From positions 558,001 through 622,000 of the forward strand of contig NZ_RXNU01000002.1 of assembly GCF_003966225.1 (NCBI RefSeq): 64,000 nucleotides of DNA, written 5' to 3'. A program made the translations under genes and the position numbers. Below, piece after piece: positions 48,355-56,835 of this stretch; positions within the stretch are counted from its first letter, which is position 1, and each line of letters starts with the position of its first letter. The notes under the pieces were generated by a model. It did not search any database. It was not told the origin of the DNA and saw only the letters and a list, made by a program, of their open reading frames with translations. This stretch comes from Shewanella canadensis (GTDB lineage: Bacteria > Pseudomonadota > Gammaproteobacteria > Enterobacterales > Shewanellaceae).

Positions 48355-49251
48355 CTAATAATACTGACCTGCGAGTAAAACCGAATAGCGCAAGCAAAAT
48401 GCACCGATTAATATCAACACAGCTAACAGGTACTCTTTGCTATGAGATGCGATTGTCTTGCCGATGATTGACGTTACGTTCAGCAATAACGGCATAATTA
48501 ATCCGATTAAAACGGCACCTATCCACCAGATAGCACCGGCATCACTCGAAATAGAAAGCAGGTTGTCTACTCCATTGAATATACTGATGTTGCGAATCGA
48601 GTAGGCAAACACACACACAGTAAGTAACTCGAGCGCCAACAGTGCAGAATCTGATTTAGCGAAGGAATGATTGGTATCTGTTATCTTGAGACGGGTTTTG
48701 ACCATTAGCACCACCGCGGCGCCACAAGAGAGGGCCGACAGTAGAAAGATCACGACCAGAATACTGTTTGACCAAACCAGATTATGACTGATATCACCGA
48801 TAAGTAACGCCGTATATGAAGCGACGCAGATAGCCAAGATCACATTAATCATTGCAAAGGATCTGCTATAGCCAGGTTGATTCGCTTTTCCTCTGAATGA
48901 GAAACAAAAGAGCAATGCAAAGATAATCGCCAAAGTCAGCAGCCAGGTCCCTATGCTCATCATGGAGCTTGGCTCGAACGTCATAAACAGGCGGTAGAAA
49001 CGGAAGAATTTACTCATATCACCATGAGCAATCCCGTATTGGAATGAGGTTAGATCGAATACGATCATTCCCGTACCAATAATCAATAACAGTGTCCCCA
49101 GAATGGCACTTATCTTTGCCGTATCTAAGTGATGTTTATCTTCTATTTTATTTGACAGCACGAGACTACCACTGATAAACAGAGCTCCGGCTCCCGCACC
49201 GGCTAAAAACAGATAGGCTGCGACTAACAGCCCCCAATGAACTTCATTCAT
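48355..49251 (-). CDS. TtrC/NrfD-like membrane quinol subunit
   Basis: A 298-residue protein with about eight membrane segments and the NrfD-family start VHWGLLVAAYLFLAGAGAGALFISG. It would oxidise menaquinol and pass electrons to the TtrB-like protein. It is the first gene of the operon (C-B-A), while Salmonella has B-C-A. The 566-base AT-rich region upstream holds its promoter. Confidence 0.85.
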   Translation of the reverse strand: MNEVHWGLLVAAYLFLAGAGAGALFISGSLVLSNKIEDKHHLDTAKISAILGTLLLIIGTGMIVFDLTSFQYGIAHGDMSKFFRFYRLFMTFEPSSMMSIGTWLLTLAIIFALLFCFSFRGKANQPGYSRSFAMINVILAICVASYTALLIGDISHNLVWSNSILVVIFLLSALSCGAAVVLMVKTRLKITDTNHSFAKSDSALLALELLTVCVFAYSIRNISIFNGVDNLLSISSDAGAIWWIGAVLIGLIMPLLLNVTSIIGKTIASHSKEYLLAVLILIGAFCLRYSVLLAGQYY

Positions 49252-49817
49252 AAATATCCCTTATTATAATATTTATACCTTTATTGACGATTTATTACTT
49301 TCACTAAACCGACGACCAAAGGAAGCATAATTAATCTAGACCAATTTAAAACTGTAAAAAATAAACCGACCGTTGACAAAATAATACATAACATTAATAA
49401 AAACGAAAACAGCACTAAGTCACACAACGTTATTAAATATAAATTCAATTTATTTTATTAGACTCAAACCATGTTTTATGCATTTCGAAAAATACATTTC
49501 CCGAAATACAAGAAAACCACCCGCAAGATAAAAACCCTACATAACAACAAGATAACCACCAACACAAAATAAGGCGCTTTTATTTAAACAACAATTTAGA
49601 CTTGAAACCATATCCAGCAAAACAGGAAAAGCATTTATCAAAAAGTAAAAATAAAAACTAAAATCACAAACAAATATAAAACTGCAAGCATTTCGATATT
49701 TTTACAACCCAACTTATTAAAACAAATTAAAATCTTGTAAAGTAAATGACGACAAACAATCGAACAATAACAAATATACTAACTATCAATTATAAAAACT
49801 ATTTAATATAAGGGTTA
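49252..49817. promoter_or_regulatory. AT-rich divergent promoter region of the ttr-like operon and TorF-type porin
   Basis: A 566-base region without a gene, very AT-rich and with A far above T on the + strand from about 49540 to 49810. The inverted pair ATTTCG-N14-CGAAAT (49482-49507) and a second GCATTTCGA (49689-49697) are possible binding sites. I find no good CRP or FNR box. The size and composition fit a silenced or nucleoid-protein-bound promoter region. Confidence 0.5.
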
Positions 49818-50498
49818 ATGATGAAAAAATTACTATTATCATCGTGCATCATGGCAATGGCTATGAGTGCCAGTCAGACTGTTGCTGCCGAAGAGAGCCA
49901 ATTTACGACATCAGGAGTGATGATGGGGTTGAGCAACTACCTCTGGCGTGGACAGACAATCAGTGATGATAAGCCATCGCTCCAAGCCGATCTTATGGTC
50001 GAACACGATAGCGGCTTTTATTTAGGAACCTCCTTTGAGACCTATCGTTATGAGGACGCGGATACTGTGGTCAAGGATTACGAAATCGACTACTACGGCG
50101 GTTATTACCTGATGGCCACTGACGATCTTGGCTTTGGCTTCAATGCCATGAAGTATACCTATGGCGATGGCGGCGACACTGTGGAATACGCTCTATCGGT
50201 AGATTATCAGGCGATGAATCTGGCGGTTAATTACGATCAGGATGTAGAAGCTTGGTATACCGAAATAAATTACTCATTCCCGCTATTTAACGACAGCAGC
50301 CTGGTTGCACATGCGGGTCTGTTTACCGATGCCGAAGCCTATGAGTTTGATGACAATGGCAAAGTGGCTGACACAGCCTACGATGTCGCACTACGTTACA
50401 GCTATCCGTTACTGTCACAGCTGGATCTGATGCTGGAAGCCAGTTACCACGAGTTTAACGATGACCACTATATGGTTGGATTAGCGTATAACTTCTAA
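49818..50498 (+). CDS. TorF-family putative porin
   Basis: A 226-residue outer-membrane protein. The signal peptide (about 1-24, ending VAA) is followed by TSGVMMGLSNYLWRGQTISDDKPSLQADL, the start that I recall for the TorF / TIGR02001 porin family. The rest is alternating strands with many Tyr and Asp, ending in GLAYNF with a terminal Phe. It is divergent from the ttr-like operon and could let tetrathionate or its products pass; this is inferred from position. A terminator follows. Confidence 0.85.
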   Translation: MMKKLLLSSCIMAMAMSASQTVAAEESQFTTSGVMMGLSNYLWRGQTISDDKPSLQADLMVEHDSGFYLGTSFETYRYEDADTVVKDYEIDYYGGYYLMATDDLGFGFNAMKYTYGDGGDTVEYALSVDYQAMNLAVNYDQDVEAWYTEINYSFPLFNDSSLVAHAGLFTDAEAYEFDDNGKVADTAYDVALRYSYPLLSQLDLMLEASYHEFNDDHYMVGLAYNF

Positions 50499-50574
50499 TT
50501 TTCTGCATTAAGTAAGCAGTTCAAAGGGAAGCTATCACCAGCATTAATATTGAAAGAGATATAGAGATTGGAGT

Positions 50575-50609
50575 AATGGAGCTGTTTAATAGAGGCTCCA
50601 TTGCTTTTT
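50575..50609 (+). terminator. Terminator of the TorF-type porin gene
   Basis: AATGGAGC and GCTCCATT pair over 8 bp with a 12-base loop, followed by GCTTTTT on the + strand. Confidence 0.75.
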
Positions 50610-50639
50610 GATTGGAAAAAAAAGACAAATTTCAGACAT

Positions 50640-50664
50640 AAAAAAACCTGCTAAAAAGCAGGTT
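50640..50664 (-). terminator. tRNA-Leu terminator left behind at the island edge
   Basis: AACCTGC / GCAGGTT has a 7-bp stem; on the - strand it is followed by a T run. It is the natural terminator of the tRNA gene whose 3' part lies at 50689. Confidence 0.75.
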
Positions 50665-50688
50665 CTTCCTTTCCCTAATAAAAGGGAT

Positions 50689-50741
50689 TGGTACCGGAGG
50701 ACGGACTTGAACCGTCACGCTCGAAAGCAACGGATTTTGAA
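50689..50741 (-). other. attL-type site: 3' fragment of tRNA-Leu(CAA)
   Basis: Read on the - strand this is the 3' half of a class II tRNA: anticodon loop TTCAAAA (anticodon CAA), the long variable arm with GCTTTCGAGC, the T-stem GACGG-TTCAAGT-CCGTC and the end CTCCGGTACCA. The 5' half is missing: sequence beyond 50741 does not pair with the anticodon stem. A tyrosine recombinase gene begins 105 bases away. Such fragments are left when an element integrates into a tRNA 3' end; the intact tRNA should lie at the right end of the element, outside the window. Confidence 0.85.
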
Positions 50742-50845
50742 AAGAACACCTCTAAAAATACTTAACAATATCAATAGATAAAAATCAAATAAAACACCTT
50801 TGCAAATTCTTTGCAAGAACAAGCGTTTCTCATTATGATGGATGA

Positions 50846-52129
50846 ATGAGCAAACAAATCGAACGTCACAACATCTCAGACAAACTCTATGTCTACCTTC
50901 AGAGTAACAGTAAATACTGGTACTGCCGCTTCGTGCTGTACGGTAAATGGTACGTCAAGGCCACAAAGAAGACAGATCTGAATGAAGCCATAGCAATGGC
51001 TCACCGTATTTATATGGATTATGAAATACGAGCCGAAACCAATACATTAATCGACAGCAAACGCTTTAAAGATGTGGCTGAGAAAGCCATCGACCAGATG
51101 CAGAGTGAATTAATGCATGGCGGTGGTAAGGTCATCTACAAAGATTACATAGGTGCCCTGCGTAAGTACCATATCCCCTACTTCGATCGCATCTTCATTA
51201 CTTCCATTGATCAAGAGAAGATCCGTGAGTTTGATAAATGGCGGATTGAAGAGTTCAAACGTATACCTGCTAAGTCCACAATCCAAACACATAACGCTGC
51301 TCTTCAAATGGTCTTCAAGGAAGCCATAGTAAGGAAGTGGATGATCCCAATGCAAGTCCCGGTACTCAACAGCGAAGGCTTAACTAGCCAACGTCGCGCT
51401 GCATTTTCCAAAGAAGAATACGAGAAAACTTACGATGCGATCATTCTGCTCGAAGAAAATAGCCGCAAAGAGAAAACACGCCAAATCAGAGAACTGCTTT
51501 TAGATTATATGGAATTTGCCGTACACACAGGTATTAGACCCGGCACCGAGATGGAGAGCTTAACTTGGGGTGATATTCACATGGAAACTGACGAGCACCA
51601 TGTCGTTTTCTATGTGACCGTAACGAAGGGTAAAACAACCAAACACACAGGCACCAGAGAGATAGTTTGTCGTGATGAAATCTTCTCTTGTATTGAAGAG
51701 CTGCGTGAACGATTTCCAGATAGGAAACCATCAGATAAGTTATTTAGGCTTGCCGATGACTCAACGACTAAAGAGCTTGGAAAGGCGTTTGATAAGGCAT
51801 TAGTTGATGTAGGATTAAAACAATCAGCACATGGTGTCCGAACACTTTATTCATTACGCCATACCTATATTACATGGCAACTGATGTCTGGTGACGTAAG
51901 TATGGAAGTACTGGCTAAACAATGCGGTACAAGTCTGCAAATGATTGAGCAACACTACAGTCATGTCATACCAAAGATGTTCTCTCGTGAGCTATCCGGT
52001 GTAGAGATTAGAAAGTCCAAACCTAAAAAGGCCACTCGTTCGCCAGCTGCTTTAGCGAAAAGCCATGCAAGGTTAGCAAAGCAGTTTAATGAGTGGGGAC
52101 TTGAGTATAAAAAGCGTGGCTGTATCTAG
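50846..52129 (+). CDS. Tyrosine site-specific recombinase (island integrase)
   Basis: A 427-residue phage-type integrase. The N-terminal part is the arm-type/core-binding region (residues about 1-190). The catalytic residues appear in order: Arg in HTGIRPGTEM (about 230), Lys in TKGKTTKHTG, the R-H pair in SLRHTYIT, and Tyr371 in QHYSHV. It should integrate and excise the element at the adjacent tRNA-Leu att site. The C-terminal tail is basic (KSKPKKATRSP). No excisionase gene is seen beside it. Confidence 0.93.
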   Translation: MSKQIERHNISDKLYVYLQSNSKYWYCRFVLYGKWYVKATKKTDLNEAIAMAHRIYMDYEIRAETNTLIDSKRFKDVAEKAIDQMQSELMHGGGKVIYKDYIGALRKYHIPYFDRIFITSIDQEKIREFDKWRIEEFKRIPAKSTIQTHNAALQMVFKEAIVRKWMIPMQVPVLNSEGLTSQRRAAFSKEEYEKTYDAIILLEENSRKEKTRQIRELLLDYMEFAVHTGIRPGTEMESLTWGDIHMETDEHHVVFYVTVTKGKTTKHTGTREIVCRDEIFSCIEELRERFPDRKPSDKLFRLADDSTTKELGKAFDKALVDVGLKQSAHGVRTLYSLRHTYITWQLMSGDVSMEVLAKQCGTSLQMIEQHYSHVIPKMFSRELSGVEIRKSKPKKATRSPAALAKSHARLAKQFNEWGLEYKKRGCI

Positions 52130-52320
52130 TTAGCCTAGCTAGTGGTGACTCTCCGATTAACAGGAAGAACAACTAACAACGGAAAATATAACCAATTAAA
52201 CTAAACAATGGAAGCTGTATATAAATGCCACTATATTTAATATCTCTTTGATATTAGTCACTGTTTATGTCAAAGCGTTATATATACTAAATTTATACAT
52301 TAGAAGGAGTTGAGTAAAGA

Positions 52321-53028
52321 ATGGAAGCTGAACATCATACAATGGACTGTGTCAATGAAGCGCCAGCCAGCGAACGTCTTGAGTTTATCAAAAATACCTA
52401 TGTTCATTTAGGATATGCAATCCTAGCTTTCATAGTCCTTGAAGGACTACTGTTAAGCATGGACAGTGTAACAAATTTAGTATCTGCCATGACAGGAAAA
52501 AAGTGGAGTTGGCCGTTAGTTCTTGGGTTATTCATGGGAGTATCATGGGTAGCGGATAACTGGGCTCGTTCGGAGGTATCAAAAGAAACTCAATATGCAG
52601 GACTAGTGCTGTACGTAGTTGCAGAGGCTGTAGTTTTTGTCCCCTTAATGTATCAGGCTATGACATTTGCCCCTGATTTAATAGCTCCGGCCGGACTTAT
52701 CACTCTCTTATTGGTATTCGGGCTTTCATTTACTGTTTACACAACTAAGACTGATTTTTCAATATTAAGACCGGCTCTAATGATTGGTAGTTTTGTTGCA
52801 GTTGGCGTAATTTTAGCCAGCATCATATTTGGTTTTTCATTAGGGATTATCTTTTCTGGCACAATGATTGTGTTTGCCTCAGCTTCAATATTATATACAA
52901 CACACTCCATACAGAATGAATATAGGACGGACCAATACGTTGCCGCTTCATTACATCTATTTGCAGCAATCGCTTTGTTATTTTGGTATGTACTGAGATT
53001 TCTTATGCAGTTGAACAGTGATGAATAG
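52321..53028 (+). CDS. Bax-inhibitor-1-like (YccA/TMBIM) membrane protein
   Basis: A 235-residue protein with seven hydrophobic segments. FIKNTYVHLGYAILAFIVLEGLLL at the start, YAGLVLYVVAEAVVFVPLMYQAM in the middle, and SLHLFAAIALLFWYVLRFLMQ at the end fit the bacterial Bax-inhibitor-1/YccA family as I remember it. Members are linked to membrane protease control and ion leak. It is unusual island cargo. The ribosome-binding site AAGGAG lies about 13 bases from the ATG. The next gene follows at once and overlaps or touches it. Confidence 0.75.
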   Translation: MEAEHHTMDCVNEAPASERLEFIKNTYVHLGYAILAFIVLEGLLLSMDSVTNLVSAMTGKKWSWPLVLGLFMGVSWVADNWARSEVSKETQYAGLVLYVVAEAVVFVPLMYQAMTFAPDLIAPAGLITLLLVFGLSFTVYTTKTDFSILRPALMIGSFVAVGVILASIIFGFSLGIIFSGTMIVFASASILYTTHSIQNEYRTDQYVAASLHLFAAIALLFWYVLRFLMQLNSDE

Positions 53029-53038
53029 GAAACAACAT

Positions 53039-53908
53039 ATGGAAACTTACAAAATCATTTTTAAAGGGCGCACTGTTGAAGGAAAAGACACGGTTAAGAT
53101 AGGAATTCTTTTGGCTAAATTCCTCAAATTGCCAGAATCTAAAGCAAGCCAACTTTTTAATGGTAAATCCTATGCACTGAAAAAAAAACTAGATCATGAA
53201 AAGGCCAAACAAGTAAAGAGTAAATTGTCATCTATTGGAATCATTACAGAGATTGTAAAAGAAGTATCAATTTCAGAAGACGTATCATTTCAAGAAGGCA
53301 TCAAAACAGGTACAAAAAATACAGATTTTGAAATTTTAGTCGGTGGAAAGAAATGCTGTAAACACTGCGGCAGTAATCTTGACCAAGAAACCAAGTCAGA
53401 GAATGATTCATTAAATTCTGTAGCTGATAAACTTGGCAACATTGATGCTAATGCGATTAAGAGCAAGTTAAAGGGTAAAGGAAGTGATATATCAAATGAG
53501 ATAAAAATCCTGACTGACAAAAAAGGAATAAAAGGTCTTCTAGCATCTCCTTTGGGGCTTATATTATGTTCGACTATTGTATTATTTGGATTCATGTTTA
53601 CAGGCTCAACATCAGGTGCTCCTAGCTGCTCTAACGGAGAAGTCAAAGACACCGTTGTAAATATTGTAAACAATACAATGATTAATCGATACGGAACTGA
53701 CAATGCAAAGCTTTTCTCTTTTTCTGTTTTGATGATTCGAACTGTAGATACTAACGAGAATACTGGTGCACACGAATGTGCAGCACAACTCGAATTAACA
53801 AGAAGCAATGATAACTTTACAAATCAAACACCTATCGAATACACAGTAGAGAACATCGAAGGGGGAAGCGATTTTTACGTAAGCGTGTCTGGCTTGAGAG
53901 CTTTATAA
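53039..53908 (+). CDS. Zinc-ribbon membrane protein, unknown function
   Basis: A 289-residue protein. Residues 1-75 form a small domain (YKIIFKGRTVEGKD, FLKLPESKASQLFNGKSYALKK) that I have seen in other proteobacterial membrane proteins. A half zinc ribbon CCKHCG follows, then one membrane segment (about 170-190, LGLILCSTIVLFGFMF) and a periplasmic domain of 95 residues with two Cys. The ATG at 53039 is chosen, 8 bases behind AGGA; earlier in-frame starts overlap the upstream gene. It is probably co-transcribed with the Bax-inhibitor-like gene. Confidence 0.65.
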   Translation: METYKIIFKGRTVEGKDTVKIGILLAKFLKLPESKASQLFNGKSYALKKKLDHEKAKQVKSKLSSIGIITEIVKEVSISEDVSFQEGIKTGTKNTDFEILVGGKKCCKHCGSNLDQETKSENDSLNSVADKLGNIDANAIKSKLKGKGSDISNEIKILTDKKGIKGLLASPLGLILCSTIVLFGFMFTGSTSGAPSCSNGEVKDTVVNIVNNTMINRYGTDNAKLFSFSVLMIRTVDTNENTGAHECAAQLELTRSNDNFTNQTPIEYTVENIEGGSDFYVSVSGLRAL

Positions 53909-54352
53909 GAGTAAAGATATTCATTGTTAACGCGGGCCGTGAGATAAACTTCTGCCAAGGTATAGGGTAATCCCACCCTATATATCATTGGAGAAGTATC
54001 TATGAAGAAAACTAAGGGAAGCACATAGTAAGCCATTTTTGTTGATACTCAACCTGGCTGCTCCCCCTTAAATAGTCATCTACATGAATAGTACCTGTAC
54101 ACTGAGATATGAACTCATTTGAAGCTAGTAAATATATGAATCAACTTAACGATAATGATTATTATCGTTAAGTTGGCAAGCCATTGGTAAACCGTACATT
54201 TTTCGACTTAATCTGGCTTAACTTCACGGTAACCGTAAGTTACAACCACTTCACAACAGGCTGTAATTCGGCTCAACCGAGTGAACTTGGAGCGATTAGG
54301 CTAATGTCATTCTAGAGCGGTCAAGTACGAGCATAATGATTATCATGAAGTC
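53909..54352. other. Intergenic region, 444 bases, with palindromes
   Basis: Gene ends face this region from both sides, yet it is rich in structure: a hairpin TATAGGGT / ACCCTATA (53961-53982), a 15-bp perfect palindrome (54142-54175, listed apart), an imperfect palindrome AACTT..ACGGT-ACCGT..AAGTT (54220-54241), and CATAATGATTATCATG (54332-54347), which is also Fur-box-like. I see no gene longer than a few codons. A small RNA is possible. Confidence 0.45.
54142..54177. promoter_or_regulatory. Repeated operator motif, copy 1 (perfect palindrome)
   Basis: CAACTTAACGATAAT-GATT-ATTATCGTTAAGTTG has 15-bp arms. Read rightward it is GATAAT-N6-TATCGTTAAG followed by TTGGC, with the same spacing as copies 2-4. 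The core also resembles a Fur box. Confidence 0.6.
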
Positions 54353-55090
54353 TCACGATGATAGTCTCTTAGCTTGCTGCTTCGCCCTCTTGATATCGCG
54401 TATCCAAATCACTGTTCCTTGAGTCATCTTCGATTCAAACAGATCGATAGCAGCAAAAAGATCGCTTAATTTTTTAAAGCCGTAGTTTCGCTGATCAAAA
54501 GATGCTTGATTGGATATATGTGAACCAATAGGACCAAGCCTAGCCCATCCATCATCTTCCTCAACAGCCTCTATTGCCTGCCTTAAAAGACTAATAAGCT
54601 TATTGTCCTTGTTCAGGCTTTTATCAAACTTAGGTAGCCCTTCGATACCTTGTTCTTGTTCGTATTCGTCTAGGTATAGGAAGCGGGAACAGCTGTTTAC
54701 GAAAGCACTTGGTGCCTTACGCTCACCAAACCCAATTAAGAATTTACCGTCTGCAAGTGCTCTAGTTACTAGGGGGGTGAAATCGCAATCAGATGACACC
54801 AGACATATGATATCAACGTCTTTAGTGTAGAGGATATCCATAGCATCAATGACTAATGCTATATCTGTGGCATTCTTACCTTTGGTGAGATCGAACTGCT
54901 GGATCGGCTGTATGGCATACTCATGCAATACATCTTCCCAAGGCTTTATGTTAGGACTTTTCCAGTTACCATAAGCCTTGCGTATGTTCACTACACCGTA
55001 CTTTGCCAGCTCTGACAGAATCACATCAATCTTCGCTGCTGGTGCATTATCGGCATCGATAAAAAGAGCAATTTTTTCCTTATCTTTCAT
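54353..55090 (-). CDS. NYN-domain (LabA/DUF88-like) protein with OST-HTH-like tail
   Basis: A 245-residue protein. The N-terminal 150 residues are a NYN/PIN-like nuclease domain with the acidic residues in LFIDADNAP, NATDIALVIDAMDIL and VSSDCDFTPLV, all kept. The C-terminal 80 residues (LISLLRQAIEAVEEDDGWARLGPIGSHI, YGFKKLSDLFAAIDLFE) are like the OST-HTH/LOTUS RNA-binding domain. Such proteins are thought to act on RNA. The third Met (55090) is chosen since AAGGA stands 6 bases before it. Operator copy 2 lies about 100 bases upstream. Confidence 0.85.
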   Translation of the reverse strand: MKDKEKIALFIDADNAPAAKIDVILSELAKYGVVNIRKAYGNWKSPNIKPWEDVLHEYAIQPIQQFDLTKGKNATDIALVIDAMDILYTKDVDIICLVSSDCDFTPLVTRALADGKFLIGFGERKAPSAFVNSCSRFLYLDEYEQEQGIEGLPKFDKSLNKDNKLISLLRQAIEAVEEDDGWARLGPIGSHISNQASFDQRNYGFKKLSDLFAAIDLFESKMTQGTVIWIRDIKRAKQQAKRLSS

Positions 55091-55186
55091 TCGCATTCCT
55101 TGCTTTACAACCTGACGACTACTCATGTCATCAACAATACCACACCGCTAAATATGTCGGCACTAAATTTAAGTGAGGTAGATCAA

Positions 55187-55219
55187 TACCATGATAATTA
55201 CTGTTACCGTTAAGTTGGC
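55187..55219. promoter_or_regulatory. Repeated operator motif, copy 2
   Basis: ACCATGATAAT-N6-TACCGTTAAG followed by TTGGC. It lies upstream of the NYN gene and just beyond the 3' end of the next leftward gene. Confidence 0.6.
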
Positions 55220-55243
55220 TTTAACTAGACTATACCTCACTCA

Positions 55244-56395
55244 TTAGTAGAAACCTGACCAATATATTTGAATTGATTCACCGTATTCTTTCATCGCTTC
55301 ACTAATGAACGGTTTCAGCCCGACATCTGAGCTAGCTATAACCATAGCGTAATTTACAGGTCTCTTGCGACTGATCTCACCTTTCAAAATTTGAGCTTCT
55401 ATCACTGGACGTAGATGTGAATTTAGCTTTTCAAGATCTTGACGGATCATTTTGATTTTTTGATTTGTGCTAAGTCTTTCAAACAGCTTGCTGCCTTTAA
55501 TTTCAATAATTGTATTTAGACTGCAAAGCTTCTCATAATCATTTCGAAGTTTCTCTTGATTATTTACCCCAAGATTAAACTTTCCATTGAAACTAGTATC
55601 AAAAACAGCAAGATCTGGCACCCAATAGGATGCACGTGAGTCTGGTTTTCTTGCAAAGAAAAAGTAGACCTCACTGGCGCACTGTCTCTCGCTTAGCCCC
55701 ATATTTCTTATATAGTGATAAAGGATTCCTTGCGCAAAAGTTTCATCTTTCGGCTCAAGCATACCGACAAACGCAAAATATGTAGCCCAGTCCAAGTTGT
55801 CAATATCAAAAGCATTTGAAACCTCCACCCCATTACCATCCTCCACACCCAGTGCTAATTCATACTGCGTATCGCTAGTTACCCAAAGGTTTGTAGGGCT
55901 ACTACCTGGTGTTCCATAGACAAAATCAATAGATTTTCGATTGGCAAGGGTGGAGTATCTGTCAACATCATGTGGTGTGAAGCCTTTTTTAATATAAGCA
56001 GTCTCCAGACAAACAGAAATGGCATGCCTTGAGCTTTTGACACCACCTTTTAGGAATGCACTGAGCTTTTCAAAGTCTTTAAGTAGGCCACCACTTTTTT
56101 CTGCGCCAAATCGCCTATCGACCTCTTTCGCCTTGTCTAATGAATTGCGATAACTATTCGCTCCTGCTTTTAGCTCAATAGCTACACTTATTCCATTGGC
56201 CTCAATGACGAAGTCAAGGTAACCAGTCTTTCCATCTGGCAATATGACAGAAACCTCACGCTCTATACTCTCAACCTCAGGGTTCCTTTTTGCAGTGTCA
56301 TAAATAATGCACTGATATAGACCTTCTGATCCACAAACATGCCTCGCTTGATATGATGCGGCGTTGATGATGTCAGTTACTATTTGAATACTCAT
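55244..56395 (-). CDS. Protein with two PD-(D/E)XK-like motifs, unknown function
   Basis: A 383-residue soluble protein. The first nuclease-like motif is GYLD61..VAIELK76 in residues 57-78; the second is VPD261..IIEIK300 near the C-terminus. Both have the Asp and the E-x-K of PD-(D/E)XK nucleases in the expected order. The middle (FVYGTPGSSPTNLWVTS, DWATYFAFVGML) is not recognised. Two such sites on one chain could mean one active and one structural domain, or an internal duplication. It may be a defence or DNA-processing nuclease, which is inference. Start ATG 56395. Confidence 0.6.
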   Translation of the reverse strand: MSIQIVTDIINAASYQARHVCGSEGLYQCIIYDTAKRNPEVESIEREVSVILPDGKTGYLDFVIEANGISVAIELKAGANSYRNSLDKAKEVDRRFGAEKSGGLLKDFEKLSAFLKGGVKSSRHAISVCLETAYIKKGFTPHDVDRYSTLANRKSIDFVYGTPGSSPTNLWVTSDTQYELALGVEDGNGVEVSNAFDIDNLDWATYFAFVGMLEPKDETFAQGILYHYIRNMGLSERQCASEVYFFFARKPDSRASYWVPDLAVFDTSFNGKFNLGVNNQEKLRNDYEKLCSLNTIIEIKGSKLFERLSTNQKIKMIRQDLEKLNSHLRPVIEAQILKGEISRKRPVNYAMVIASSDVGLKPFISEAMKEYGESIQIYWSGFY

Positions 56396-56575
56396 GACTG
56401 CTACTCCCTAGCATATAATGCTTTAATATTTCTCGATTGGAGCAATGAAAGCTCACACACTGTTCCAAGGTTAATTGGTCTTCCACTTGTTAACCATCCT
56501 GACTCTTTTCATTTAAAAAAAATTAGGATGTATTTATAAATATGCCTAGAAGGTCTAGTTACAAACTTCGACGAC

Positions 56576-56604
56576 ACCATGATAATTGTCGTTACCATTA
56601 AGTT
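56576..56604. promoter_or_regulatory. Repeated operator motif, copy 3
   Basis: ACCATGATAAT-N6-TACCATTAAG followed by TTACT. On the + strand TTACCA and TATACT (56616-56621) are 18 bases apart and could be the promoter of the micro-ORF at 56657, with the motif over its -35. Confidence 0.6.
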
Positions 56605-56656
56605 ACTGCCACTGCTATACTTTCCGCATCATTAACAAGGATCGTTAAGGGATAGC

Positions 56657-56752
56657 ATGGAGCACATAGATCTCGGCCTGATTTTGGCAATTATTATCGG
56701 ATTATTATGTATCGCGGGTTCGATTCTGTATTACATATCATCAGGCGACTGA
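56657..56752 (+). CDS. 31-residue membrane micro-protein
   Basis: ATG, 31 codons, TGA, with AAGGGATAG close upstream and a possible promoter before that. The product is MEHIDLG followed by one hydrophobic helix (about residues 7-27) and ends SSGD. It may be a small membrane regulator or a hydrophobic toxin; nothing in the sequence decides. It points away from the nuclease-like gene at 55244-56395. Confidence 0.45.
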   Translation: MEHIDLGLILAIIIGLLCIAGSILYYISSGD

Positions 56753-56835
56753 GCAACAACAAGAGCAGTCAAGTTTTCGCTCTCTTCCTCAGACTTCACC
56801 TTTCAGCCGAAATCGAGAGCGTTCAAAAACCTCTG

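Noticed and set aside
54002..54028. 8-codon frame after GGAG
   Set aside because: Too short to tell from chance.
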